Shown: in pieces, positions 36,101 through 46,546 of the stretch | Layout: every line of letters begins with the position of its first letter | Position numbering within the stretch: position 1 is the stretch's first letter | Assembly (NCBI RefSeq): GCF_001730285.1 | Contig: NZ_MIJZ01000001.1 | Location: 1-64,000 of the forward strand | From: Enterococcus ureasiticus | Lineage (GTDB): Bacteria; Bacillota; Bacilli; Lactobacillales; Enterococcaceae | Direction: 5' to 3' | Length of the DNA stretch: 64,000 nt | Position numbers and translations under genes: made by a program | The notes under the pieces: generated by a model | Database searches by the model: none | Told to the model about the DNA's origin: nothing | The model's input: only the letters and a program-made list of their open reading frames with translations

Positions 36101-36324
36101 ATGATTAAGAATAAAGATGTAGAAGAATTTGAGCGATTAGCACAAGGACTCGATGACCTAGTAAAAAGAATCAAAAATATAATGCGGAAGTCAATTTGTT
36201 TGAGGATGGTTGCAAAGGCTTATATCTCATGGATAGACCTACACACAACGACTGCGGTGAAGCAGTTCAAGAAAATGCAGTAGCTATGGAAACAATTCAA
36301 TCGATGGGCGGTGTTGACTGGTGA
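36101..36324 (+). pseudogene. Phage small gene, frameshifted
   Basis: Starts MIKNKDVEEFERLAQGLDDL. One base change in the AAAAATAT region near 36175 shifts the frame; the true continuation reads YNAEVNLFEDGCKGLYLMDR ... SMGGVDW with a stop at 36322. The stop overlaps the next start (TGATG). Confidence 0.6.
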
Positions 36325-36493
36325 TGTACGCAATATACAAAGGTGATGACCTAATCACCACATCACAAAACAGGAATGCGCTGAGGCGTTGAACGTTAAA
36401 CAATCAACGATTGAGTTTTGGACAAAACCTAGTAATGTTAAGCGTGATAAAGGCAAGAGGTCGGTAGCTGATAGATTAGATGGTGATAGCTGA
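36324..36493 (+). pseudogene. Phage small DNA-binding-like gene, frameshifted (copy 2)
   Basis: MYAIYKGDDL followed by a frameshift; the remainder reads ECAEALNVKQSTIEFWTKPS in another frame. Homologous to 22640-22799 but broken at a different site, so the two copies decayed independently. Confidence 0.6.
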
Positions 36494-36548
36494 TGTCTAA
36501 ATATTGAGCTGGGATTAATAGTTTTATTTACAACGAGCCTTTTCAATT

Positions 36549-36701
36549 TTATTTTTGTTCGGATTCAAACTGAGCTTTTTTCGCCTCTAGAGTGTTGTTT
36601 ATTTTGTTTAGTTTATCGACTAACTCTTTTGGTTTATTAGTCAATTTCGAGAAAAAATATTTAATTTGATCAAAAGAAGCAATTAATCGATCAATCTTCA
36701 C
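36549..36701 (-). CDS. Small charged helical protein, 50 residues
   Basis: GTG start overlapping the end of the upstream gene by 11 bp (GTGAAGATTGA), which suggests translational coupling. Sequence VKIDRLIASFDQIKYFFSKL, then NKPKELVDKLNKINNTLEAK; amphipathic helices, no signal. Unknown. Confidence 0.45.
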   Translation of the reverse strand: MKIDRLIASFDQIKYFFSKLTNKPKELVDKLNKINNTLEAKKAQFESEQK

Positions 36702-36948
36702 TTGATGTTAAGTCATTAATTTGACTGTCTATTTCGTTTTCGAACGAATTTAATTCATCAGATAATGAGAATATTTCTGAATCTGATGAAAACTTGCCTG
36801 ATGAGATTTCTGATGAACTCGTAGATAGATGAGATGATTCTTTGGACAAGTCAATTGTAGATGAGTCTTTCGAATTAATATTTCTTCCAATGAATATTAA
36901 AACTAATACAACACTCACTACTAAAGCGATACGTAAAAGCTGTTTCAT
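36691..36948 (-). CDS. Small secreted or membrane-anchored Ser-rich protein, 85 residues
   Basis: One N-terminal membrane segment (LLRIALVVSVVLVLIFIG) and a Ser/Asp/Glu-rich tail. AAAGGAG precedes the ATG at 36948. No lipobox Cys. It resembles the C-terminal style of the Ser-rich lipoprotein at 21708 and may be its degraded or alternative counterpart in the second block. Confidence 0.5.
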   Translation of the reverse strand: MKQLLRIALVVSVVLVLIFIGRNINSKDSSTIDLSKESSHLSTSSSEISSGKFSSDSEIFSLSDELNSFENEIDSQINDLTSSED

Positions 36949-37091
36949 TTTTAAGCTCCTTTCCAAGCTAGTTTTATAAAGCTAATACTACTAAAAGAGC
37001 GAAAGATGTCAATAGATTGAGCAAATTATATACAAAAGTAAAAATTGCGTCGGCAGTAGGTGTTTGGGAAACTATTTAGAAAATAAAGATA

Positions 37092-37184
37092 ATGTATCTT
37101 TTATGGGTCATTATTATCATTATTGATTTAATTTGTACATTGATAGTCTATTTATTTTATAAGATAACAAATAAGAAGGAGTGA
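37092..37184 (+). CDS. Hydrophobic peptide, 30 residues
   Basis: MYLLWVIIIIIDLICTLIVY then LFYKITNKKE: a single membrane helix with a basic tail. It lacks a strong RBS. It may be a phage membrane micro-protein (holin-like or toxin-like) or chance. Low support. Confidence 0.35.
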   Translation: MYLLWVIIIIIDLICTLIVYLFYKITNKKE

Positions 37185-37214
37185 TTTGTAAGTGGGGATA
37201 ACGAAATTAAACAC

Positions 37215-37300
37215 CTTCAGGCTAAAAACAAATAAAAAAAACTAAAAGGATGGTGACACTCCCCTCATAGAGTTTATTTCATTCTTGTCTGTGGGTGATT
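37215..37300 (+). repeat. Conserved phage intergenic repeat, copy 2
   Basis: Shares GGATGGTGACACTC and CATAGAGTTTATTTCATTCT with 24487-24570. The short open frame seen in copy 1 is closed here, which argues that the DNA or RNA, not a peptide, is conserved. Confidence 0.6.
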
Positions 37301-37369
37301 AAATTATTGGTATAATCCCTCAAATAGGAATACAATTAATTCATGATATATGAAAGGGGAAAATTTATT

Positions 37370-37552
37370 ATGCCAAGTGAACGTCATGGAGAAAAAGAAA
37401 ACAGAGAATCATTTAATGAACAAAAAAACAAAGAGAAGTTTGAAGCTGAAATTGACAACAATAGAGAACATGTGAAGTCAGAAAAAGATGAGAAACATCT
37501 TAAACGATTTGTCAGAGAAGAAGAAAAACGAGAAAAAGAAAAAAATGAATAA
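37370..37552 (+). CDS. Highly charged small protein, 60 residues
   Basis: MPSERHGEKENRESFNEQKN, then long runs of Lys/Glu predicted as one helix. GAAAGGGG lies about 10 bp upstream. It occupies the place that holds the structured RNA in the first block (between the intergenic repeat and the TAGTCATCGC hairpin). Unknown function. Confidence 0.5.
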   Translation: MPSERHGEKENRESFNEQKNKEKFEAEIDNNREHVKSEKDEKHLKRFVREEEKREKEKNE

Positions 37553-37560
37553 ATTTTATC

Positions 37561-37592
37561 TAGTCATCGCTTATGCGGTGGCTTTTTATTCG
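37561..37592 (+). terminator. Hairpin TAGTCATCGC-TTAT-GCGGTGGCT, copy 2
   Basis: Same 28-bp sequence as at 25084, with a T-rich end. Confidence 0.7.
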
Positions 37593-37648
37593 TACCAAAA
37601 AGAGAAATAGTGTAAAATTAGTTTAAGAAATATAAGGGAGTGGTGACA

Positions 37649-37846
37649 ATGCATAATTTTTTTAAACATAAAAAGACAGGGAAAATAATCACAAGAGATG
37701 AGTACATGAATCAGGTAAAGGATAACGTAGAAACAAATGCATTAGATATGGCAGAAACAGGAATGGATTTGAATTCAGATGTATTCGGTGTGAAAGGTGA
37801 TTATGAACCTTACGAGCCAGAAGAAAATGAAACGATAGAAGACTAG
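37649..37846 (+). CDS. Phage-like small acidic protein, 65 residues
   Basis: MHNFFKHKKTGKIITRDEYM, then ALDMAETGMDLNSDVFGVKG, and an acidic tail. GGGAGTGG precedes the ATG at 37649. The start resembles small phage proteins near packaging or head genes that carry a KHKxTGKxITxxEY motif. A terminator follows. Confidence 0.55.
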   Translation: MHNFFKHKKTGKIITRDEYMNQVKDNVETNALDMAETGMDLNSDVFGVKGDYEPYEPEENETIED

Positions 37847-37870
37847 ATCACTCATTGAGTGGTCTTTTTG
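37846..37870 (+). terminator. Intrinsic terminator
   Basis: GATCACTCA / TGAGTGGTC hairpin with TTTTT. Confidence 0.8.
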
Positions 37871-37953
37871 TTTAGAGGAGATAGGCTGGGAATTAATGCT
37901 GGTACATTAAAATCTGAGGATATAATGAGCAACTTATTTAGCAAGCGAGGCGA

Positions 37954-38064
37954 ATGTATACAAGTCTTGGAAAAATTAAAGAGATACACGGTATTCGAAA
38001 TACAAGAGGAACAACGAGATTCGACAGGGAAAATATAATCGTTGGTCGTAAGTTTAAAGATTAG
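37954..38064 (+). CDS. Possible 36-residue basic peptide
   Basis: MYTSLGKIKEIHGIRNTRGT, then TRFDRENIIVGRKFKD; no good RBS. It may be a gene fragment at the right edge of the island. Apart from it and the hairpin at 38197, the 710 bp from 37871 to 38580 hold no gene I can support. Confidence 0.25.
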   Translation: MYTSLGKIKEIHGIRNTRGTTRFDRENIIVGRKFKD

Positions 38065-38196
38065 TGAGTTTATATTTCAACTAATCGTCATTCGTGTTGT
38101 TTCAATTAATATTATCAAAAGTGTGCTGATTTATAGTGGATGAACCTTTATGAAAGTTTACTTTCAAATCCCGTTACTTTCATAACTTTTATGGGG

Positions 38197-38239
38197 ACAG
38201 ACAGTAGAAATGTTGATACACAGCGTTTCTACTGTCTGT
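38197..38239. terminator. Long perfect hairpin, probable bidirectional terminator
   Basis: 14-bp stem ACAGACAGTAGAAA / TTTCTACTGTCTGT with a 15-nt loop, the strongest hairpin near the right edge of the island. Confidence 0.65.
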
Positions 38240-38583
38240 TATTTTACATTGAATGCCCAAGCTACAACTCTATGTAGATTAACAAACAAAATAATAAAAC
38301 ATTTTTAGATACTTGATAAAAATTCATGATAGATATAGTAAAAAGCCATATAACATGATAGAGCTAGTCATTTGTTTAAATTACAATGTAGCTCTTGTTG
38401 GTACATCCGTTCGAAGTTAAGCATTAAGGGTATAAATATTACTATATAGGTCAAATTCATTCAGAACAAATATCCTAACATCATTATCTGAAACAGTTTA
38501 GAAACTTAACTAGACAACTTAGAACAAAGACATCTAAGTTAATTTAATTAGGGATAGTTAAAGTTGTGCATTTTTTTGTAATG

Positions 38584-38880
38584 TTAATATCCATATCTAA
38601 TATTTGATATGGAAGTTAACTCTTTTAGTTTTTTTGATTGATTGTCTGATAAAATAATCCCCTCATTTCTGATTGCTTTAGAAATGTCTATATTCATACG
38701 ACTTAAAATCATAGGAACAGAAGCGCCTTTTTGTTCTAACTCTTCACGATAATTTTCTAACACATTTTGTATAGACTCATTACCTAAGCCTGTTTTAAAA
38801 TCATCTAATAGATCAGTGATAATGCGTATCGCTTGGTTTCCTCGTTCGTTTCCTCCGGAATACCATTTTAATTTGTTCAT
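38584..38880 (-). CDS. Bacteriocin immunity protein, enterocin A immunity family
   Basis: 98 residues forming a predicted four-helix bundle. It begins MNKLKWYSGGNERGNQAIRI, contains ENYREELEQKGASVPMILSR and ends SISNIRYGY, the pattern of class IIa bacteriocin immunity proteins that act on the mannose PTS receptor inside the cell. GGAGC precedes the start. No bacteriocin structural gene with a YGNGV motif is visible nearby, so it is an orphan giving protection against other strains. Confidence 0.82.
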   Translation of the reverse strand: MNKLKWYSGGNERGNQAIRIITDLLDDFKTGLGNESIQNVLENYREELEQKGASVPMILSRMNIDISKAIRNEGIILSDNQSKKLKELTSISNIRYGY

Positions 38881-38988
38881 AAAATATTGCTCCTTACTTG
38901 GTTATTTGGATGTTATTCTGTTACTTATTAAGATGAATACATAAATAGTTGTATTAGCATCATTTATCTTTGACGAGAAAATTGACTA

Positions 38989-40635
38989 TTATTTATTTTT
39001 TCTTCTGCTTTTTATTATATTGTAAAAGATTAATAATCCAGCTAATAAAACTGAAAAAATAGCTGAAACTTTCTGAATAACAGTTTTTTTATAAGTGACA
39101 CTAATTTCATGTAAACCTTGTTCTAATTTAACCGTGACTAATCCGTTCTTATTGTAATTACGAATCACTTGTTGATCTAGTTTAACCTCATACCCTTCAT
39201 AATAAAATTTAGGCAGCTGAACTTCTTGAGTTCCGTTAATCCTAACATTAAAAGTACTATAATTATAGTTATTCTCAACTTTACGGGATGAATCAGTATA
39301 AGGAATACCATCAATAATCAAACCAGGAGAAGCAAAGTGTTTTTTAAAATCTGTATCTTTTACTAAATACTCTTTGCCATGGCCGATTTCCGATTCATAA
39401 AAATCGGTAAAGTTTTCATTCGTTACAGTTACGTTATTTTTGCTGTTACTTTGTGATAAGTTATTGATATTAAAACCGAGTGTTAAAAAGCCGGACAATG
39501 CAATAAAAACAAGTATATCTTTTCTTGAAAGCAAGCGAAATTCTTCAATTAAGCAAACCGCCAGTAAACTAGAAAAAAAGGAAGCGAATAATAATAATCT
39601 CCATGGGAATTGAATCGTTGCTAAAATAGATACTTTAAAAAGACCCCAAGGGAAAATGTTTGTGGCTAGTAGAATAACGGCTAAAGTAGCTAATGATAAT
39701 CGTTTATTGCTGGGGCTTAATTTTCGGTAATTGAAACCAGCAATTAAAACTGCAACTAACAGTAATAGACCAATATTTGGTTTTAATTCAGTGAATGGTG
39801 CACTCAAATTAGCAAGACTATTTATAAATAAATCTCCTAAACTGAACTTTAATCCATTAGCCCATAATGTCGTGTTATTAAAATTAAACGTTAAATGATG
39901 TATCTGTTCCAAATAAGGAAATAAAAACCAAGCTGATAAGCCAAGTGATAAAAGACCTGCCATGATCAGACTTTTTATCTGAGCTAGTTTACATTTTTTC
40001 CAATTAATCAATATAAAAATAAGGAGCAGGATGAATGAGTAGAAAGCTGTAATCAAGTGACTGGCAATCAATAAACTCATTCCGATTCCAAGCAGCTGCC
40101 AGCGATGTTTGTCACTATAAAAAATCGAGTAGACACCAAGAATAAATAAAGGTAAAAAAGCAAATGCCAATGTTTCACCAAGCGCTGCGCGAACAGATTG
40201 GTCGATTAAACGATAGGTGGAAAGTGTATAAAAACAAGAAAATAATAGCGCCAGTTTTTGTGATTTTTTTATTGAATATAGAAAATAATACGCACTGGCA
40301 GCAGTAACCAAACTGATCAAAAGCTGATATAAGTAGTAAGAAGGAACAAAAGCTATCCCTACAATCCTAAAGAAAGCAAAAGGTAATAATAATATAGAGG
40401 GATAAAATAAATCTGCGCCATAACCAAAATTTAATCCCATATTAGGAAAAACTCTCGGGAAAAAATCCAAATGTTTCACAGCTTGAGAGTAACTTTCCAA
40501 TCTTGTTCGGTGAAATAAAAGATCATCTTGGTTGAAAATATAGTTATTAAAAAAATAAGGAAAGATGGAAATGATGCTGATACCTAATAAAGCTAATAAA
40601 AGAATGATTTCTGTTTTGTTATATTTTGAATTCAA
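38989..40635 (-). CDS. Large GT-C-like membrane protein (PTPS-related/YfhO type)
   Basis: 548 residues with about 12 membrane segments and a C-terminal extracytoplasmic beta domain (about 430-520). The first loop carries YIFNQDDLLFHRTRLESYSQ, the conserved acidic motif of polyprenyl-phosphate-sugar-dependent GT-C enzymes, and FGYGADLFYPSILLLPFAFF. It is annotated in many Firmicutes as a 6-pyruvoyl-tetrahydropterin synthase-related membrane protein, a misleading name. A role in glycosylating a surface polymer is inferred. Confidence 0.75.
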   Translation of the reverse strand: MNSKYNKTEIILLLALLGISIISIFPYFFNNYIFNQDDLLFHRTRLESYSQAVKHLDFFPRVFPNMGLNFGYGADLFYPSILLLPFAFFRIVGIAFVPSYYLYQLLISLVTAASAYYFLYSIKKSQKLALLFSCFYTLSTYRLIDQSVRAALGETLAFAFLPLFILGVYSIFYSDKHRWQLLGIGMSLLIASHLITAFYSFILLLIFILINWKKCKLAQIKSLIMAGLLSLGLSAWFLFPYLEQIHHLTFNFNNTTLWANGLKFSLGDLFINSLANLSAPFTELKPNIGLLLLVAVLIAGFNYRKLSPSNKRLSLATLAVILLATNIFPWGLFKVSILATIQFPWRLLLFASFFSSLLAVCLIEEFRLLSRKDILVFIALSGFLTLGFNINNLSQSNSKNNVTVTNENFTDFYESEIGHGKEYLVKDTDFKKHFASPGLIIDGIPYTDSSRKVENNYNYSTFNVRINGTQEVQLPKFYYEGYEVKLDQQVIRNYNKNGLVTVKLEQGLHEISVTYKKTVIQKVSAIFSVLLAGLLIFYNIIKSRRKNK

Positions 40636-40915
40636 ATTATTACGCCTTCTTTATGTTGTTTTATATTTATTTTAACAGAAAATGAATGATTATATAAAAT
40701 ATTTGTAGGGAAGCAGAACGTTAAATGAAAAATCAAGTTTATTCGTAGAAAAATGATATTGCAGAATATGAGTGTTTTAGAACACAAGAAATAAACTCAT
40801 CAGAAAAATCACTAGGTGAGTTTATTTTAGGAAAAGTCTTAGTTATAAAAGGAGTTACGTTCAAACGAACAAATAAAAAATATTTATCGACTAAAGGGTT
40901 GAAATCTATAACATG

Positions 40916-41008
40916 GTGTAGTATTATAAATGTACCCTAACAGTATTTTCATTTTACTCAATCCGAGTAATACTCCTTATCCCACCTTGAAAGAGGTGGG
41001 ATATTCTG
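40916..41008. repeat. Intergenic repeat with terminator, copy 1 (other at 43333)
   Basis: Shares with 43333-43434 the series TAGTATTATAAAT, CCTAACA, TTTCATTTTACTC...GAGTA, ACTCCTT and a TCCCACCTT / AAGGTGGGA-type hairpin. It lies between the convergent ends of nearby genes. The remaining 40636-40915 shows no gene. Confidence 0.6.
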
Positions 41009-41024
41009 ATTTTAATTCTTGGAA

Positions 41025-41939
41025 CTAGGATTCTTTCAGTAATCCAACTGCATAGCTATTAAGCATTTTTTCACTATCCCTCTCGTGAATTAACATCTTT
41101 ACTTCTTTTTTTACCTGTTCTGCTTGTAAAGTGTCACCAGTATTCTCTAACAAATGTATAAAATCATAAACACGTTCCATGTAAAAAGGTTCGCCTTCAA
41201 TAATGTAGTCTAAGAGATTAGTTAAATATTGGAGATTTAATTTGAAACTGTAATTTTCGTTTTGTTTATCTTGTTTTTTAGCAAGCTTTATATATTTCTC
41301 TGCACTTTCATAATCCTTTGCATATAATCGCATTGAAATTAAATTGATAAGAATATTATGAGCAAATTTTTTAGTGGTAAAATCACGTTGTTCTTCATAT
41401 TTTATAGGGAACATTCTTGCAAGTAATAAATCAGCTTGTTTAGCGTTAAAAAAGCGACTTAAATTGGCAGTAATAATATAGTCGTACTGAAGGTAGAATG
41501 ATTTATTCAATAAATCCTCAAAAATATCAGTTATTTCGTCAAAAGTCACGGGGTCAACCTCTTCCCAGTGAGCATTGAAAAAATTTTTAATACCAATGTA
41601 ATTTGATAATTCTCTCAAGGTCTTTTTTTCTTTATCTTTTAACGAATAATAATAATTAAGCAGTTTTTGTTTAGTACTTTTATTTTCTAAATGAGCTCCA
41701 CAATAATAAAAAGTTTCTCTGAAATCTTGTTGTCGTTTATCAAAAGTTGTGAAACTAAAAAATTCTTCAACACTAATCGAAGTTTGATTTAATATTTCTT
41801 CTAATTCATTTACCTTAAGAGAGCGTTTACCACTTTCAATTTTTGAATAGGTAGAGGGATCAGTATATTCAGACATCATTTCTCTTTGAGTTAACTTTAA
41901 TTTAAGTCTAAAAAAACGTAAGGTTTCTATGATATTCAA
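41025..41939 (-). CDS. Rgg/RNPP-type peptide-responsive transcriptional regulator
   Basis: 304 residues. N-terminal HTH at about 5-60 (LRFFRLKLKLTQREMMSEYT, then STYSKIESGKRSLKVNELEE). The rest is an all-helical, TPR-like repeat domain, the architecture of Rgg, PlcR and PrgX regulators, whose helical domain binds short hydrophobic peptides. GGGAGAG precedes the start. Divergent from a 21-codon hydrophobic peptide gene at 42155. It probably controls that gene and perhaps neighbours. Confidence 0.82.
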   Translation of the reverse strand: MNIIETLRFFRLKLKLTQREMMSEYTDPSTYSKIESGKRSLKVNELEEILNQTSISVEEFFSFTTFDKRQQDFRETFYYCGAHLENKSTKQKLLNYYYSLKDKEKKTLRELSNYIGIKNFFNAHWEEVDPVTFDEITDIFEDLLNKSFYLQYDYIITANLSRFFNAKQADLLLARMFPIKYEEQRDFTTKKFAHNILINLISMRLYAKDYESAEKYIKLAKKQDKQNENYSFKLNLQYLTNLLDYIIEGEPFYMERVYDFIHLLENTGDTLQAEQVKKEVKMLIHERDSEKMLNSYAVGLLKES

Positions 41940-42154
41940 GAGTTTCTCTCCCTTCTTATGCGATTATAGCATGAAATGGTCAGAAAATTCATATTTTTAA
42001 TAAAAAAGTAAATATTTCATTTGATTTTTATGCCAATTTCGCACTTTTTGAATTTACTACTTTATTTTTTTTTGCTTGTTTGTTATTCTTTACCTAAGGA
42101 AAATTATTTGTTTGCAAACGTTGATTTCTAAAAAATGGGAGTGGAGGTGTGTTC

Positions 42155-42220
42155 ATGATCTCATTAATAGCTGTTGTAGCAAGCGTTATTTCTGTATATG
42201 TTGTTACAGGCGGAGTCTAA
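42155..42220 (+). CDS. Short hydrophobic peptide, candidate pheromone precursor
   Basis: 21 codons: starts MISLIAVVASVISV and ends YVVTGGV. No charged residue. GTGGAGG lies 7 bp before the ATG, a very strong RBS for such a small frame. It is divergent from the RNPP regulator, as in rgg-shp and comRS pairs. A perfect palindrome GTTTGCAAAC lies 36 bp upstream. The C-terminal residues resemble the octapeptide style of enterococcal iAD1. A strong terminator follows. Confidence 0.6.
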   Translation: MISLIAVVASVISVYVVTGGV

Positions 42221-42332
42221 AACGTATTTAAATATCTCGTAATTATCTTATAAAACTAATTTTGTAAACAAACGATTTAACTAAAAAAACTAAAATGTAT
42301 AAGTAAAAAGTGCGTACCAAAAAAAAGTGCAA

Positions 42333-42396
42333 AATAATAGCTTCTGATTTACTTTTCCTGTTGAATGAAGTAAATCAGAGGCTGTTATTTTTTATT
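42333..42396. terminator. Strong bidirectional terminator
   Basis: AATAATAGCTTCTGATTTACT pairs with AGTAAATCAGAGGCTGTTATT and ends in T runs on both strands. It separates the peptide gene from the converging gene at 42392-42733. Confidence 0.88.
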
Positions 42397-42733
42397 TTTC
42401 CTCCACCGAGTCGTCAATATTTAAAGAGGGAACTGTATAAAGTTCTATATTATATTTAGCTGCCAACGCCTTGGAAAAGCTCTTTTCTTGAACCTCCTTC
42501 ATATAGTTGAAAAATTCAATTTCACTTTCTGTTGGTTGTTCTCTAAATAGGATTTCTTTCTCGTAAGTTAATGCAATCGCTTCTGAATAGTAGTAAGAAT
42601 CATTTTTAGCAATAGAAAGTCGCAACGTATCTCCAAATATAATCTTATTTTCTTCAGAAAACGAATCTTTTTTCAGATCGATCAACCATGTATTATGAAA
42701 TGTTGTGGTTACTTTGATTAAATTTTGTTTCAT
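42392..42733 (-). CDS. Unknown cytosolic protein, 113 residues
   Basis: Starts MKQNLIKVTTTFHNTWLIDL at 42733 with GGAGAATAAG upstream. A beta-rich first half is followed by a helix (EFFNYMKEVQEKSFSKALAA). No signal or membrane segment. Not recognised. Confidence 0.55.
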   Translation of the reverse strand: MKQNLIKVTTTFHNTWLIDLKKDSFSEENKIIFGDTLRLSIAKNDSYYYSEAIALTYEKEILFREQPTESEIEFFNYMKEVQEKSFSKALAAKYNIELYTVPSLNIDDSVEEK

Positions 42734-42967
42734 CTTATTCTCCAATCCTAAAATAGTAGCTTTCCTATCCAATTATATCAAATAGTACGCAATTATGGAC
42801 AAAAAGATTAGCGAAAAGATATTTTTATTCCTTTTTATGATTGAGGTATCAAAAAAGACGATTATAAAAGGATATTCCGGACTATTTTTAGAAACTTTCC
42901 ATTGATTGTTTCTCTAACAATATTTTGATATGATAAAATGAATGGAGCAGTCAAAGGAGTAGACAAC

Positions 42968-43285
42968 ATGAAGAAAATTACAGCTAAGATGCTTATCACC
43001 TTATTGGAAAATAAAGAAGACCGCTTTGCGGTTATTATCAATCACTGGTTTTATTACATAGAAAAAGGACGTATCTATCGATTTCAGCAACATTCTAACA
43101 CGAAAATGCTAACCATGTTAGGTTCGTTTTATGAAAATGAAATCGATAGTGAAACAATGATTGTAGAGTTAAAAAAAAGTATTATCAATCAAATTCAATA
43201 TGATTGGTTTACCGATGTCTGGATGGAGACTATTGTTGAACGAGTTACTCGTTCAGCAAGTGATTTGGAAGTCTTCTTTTTTTAG
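42968..43285 (+). CDS. Unknown cytosolic protein, 105 residues
   Basis: MKKITAKMLITLLENKEDRF at 42968 behind CAAAGGAG. Sequence NHWFYYIEKGRIYRFQQHSN and an acidic helix follow. A TATAAA-like -10 region is upstream. Not recognised; it may relate to the converging gene at 42392. Confidence 0.55.
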   Translation: MKKITAKMLITLLENKEDRFAVIINHWFYYIEKGRIYRFQQHSNTKMLTMLGSFYENEIDSETMIVELKKSIINQIQYDWFTDVWMETIVERVTRSASDLEVFFF

Positions 43286-43332
43286 AGAACAAAAATAAGA
43301 TTTCTGATGCATAACATTTGTAAAAGTAAAAA

Positions 43333-43434
43333 TAGGATAGTAATATAAATCTATCCTAACAATATAACTTTTTCATTTACTCTCATGAGTAAAACTCCTT
43401 TCCCATCTTCTGTTGAAGGTGGGTTGTTTTTTGT
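43333..43434. repeat. Intergenic repeat with terminator, copy 2
   Basis: Same organisation as 40916-41008, ending in CCCATCTTC / GAAGGTGGG and a T run. It ends transcription of the unknown gene before the V-ATPase leader. Confidence 0.6.
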
Positions 43435-43516
43435 AGATTAGAAAAAAGCTACTGGTAAAGCAGTTGTAATTTTAGTTTTTTTTTGCTAAGATAGGTGTAT
43501 ATTAATAAAAATGGTT

Positions 43517-43588
43517 GGGCGCAAGCTTCAAGGATCAAGTTCTTCAAGGGGTGAGAAGAACGGTTTTTTGAACTTACGCCCTTTTTTT
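43517..43588 (+). promoter_or_regulatory. Structured leader of the V-ATPase operon, possible Na+ riboswitch with terminator
   Basis: GGGCG-C-AAG and CTT-A-CGCCC form a closing stem, extended by TTCAA/TTGAA. Inside it is a second stem, GTTCTTC / GAAGAAC, with loop AAGGGGTGA. Seven T residues follow directly, so the closing stem is also an intrinsic terminator. It lies about 140 bp before ntpF. The shape and the GGGCGCAAGCTTCAAGG start resemble my memory of the DUF1646 (Na+-I) riboswitch; a plain attenuator is the alternative. Confidence 0.5.
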
Positions 43589-43728
43589 ATTTTCAATTAA
43601 AATTTAAGGGAATAAGTTGTGTTTTTAGTGAGCAGAAGCACAGGTTATTCTCTTTTTGATTGTAAAAAAAGAAGGCGAAGTTCAATAATATGGATGAAGA
43701 CTGGTCAGTAAATGATAGGGGTGAAAAA

Positions 43729-44041
43729 ATGGTTTTAGAAGCATTGGATAGAATCCGTGAGGCAGAAGATAAAATTGAAGAAATGAGACACTTAGTCAAA
43801 GAAGAAATCAGGTCTTATGAGCAAACAAAATCAGATGATTTCAAGAAAAAACAGGAAGAAAGTCAAGCGAAAGTTACAGCTTTACTTCACGAAATAGAGG
43901 GACAAAAAAAAGAAGAGCTTCAAAAAGAAAAAGATAGTTTATTGAGTGAAGCGAACGAACAAAATCAAAATTTTAAAGAAAAATATGAAAAAAACAAAGA
44001 ATCTATCATTGATCACGTAATAGAAAGGGTGAAAAAAATCT

Positions 44042-44055
<14 letters not shown>
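43729..44055 (+). CDS. ntpF: V-type Na+-ATPase peripheral-stalk subunit (NtpF)
   Basis: 108 residues, one long coiled coil (MVLEALDRIREAEDKIEEMR onwards), forming part of the peripheral stalk with NtpE. The ATG at 43729 follows AGGGGTG and gives the family length; an upstream ATG at 43690 lacks an RBS. It overlaps ntpI by 14 bp. Confidence 0.88.
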
Positions 44056-46533
<2,478 letters not shown>

Positions 46534-46546
46534 CAGGAGGAAAAAA

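Noticed and set aside
17140-38500. Insertion sequence or CRISPR array in the accessory island
   Set aside because: No transposase frame, no terminal inverted repeats with target duplication and no regularly spaced repeats were seen; the repeats present are two-copy segments.
42155-42220. Hydrophobic peptide as an Fst/Ldr-type type I toxin
   Set aside because: It lacks the charged tail and convergent antisense RNA of that family; the neighbouring RNPP regulator favours a signalling peptide.
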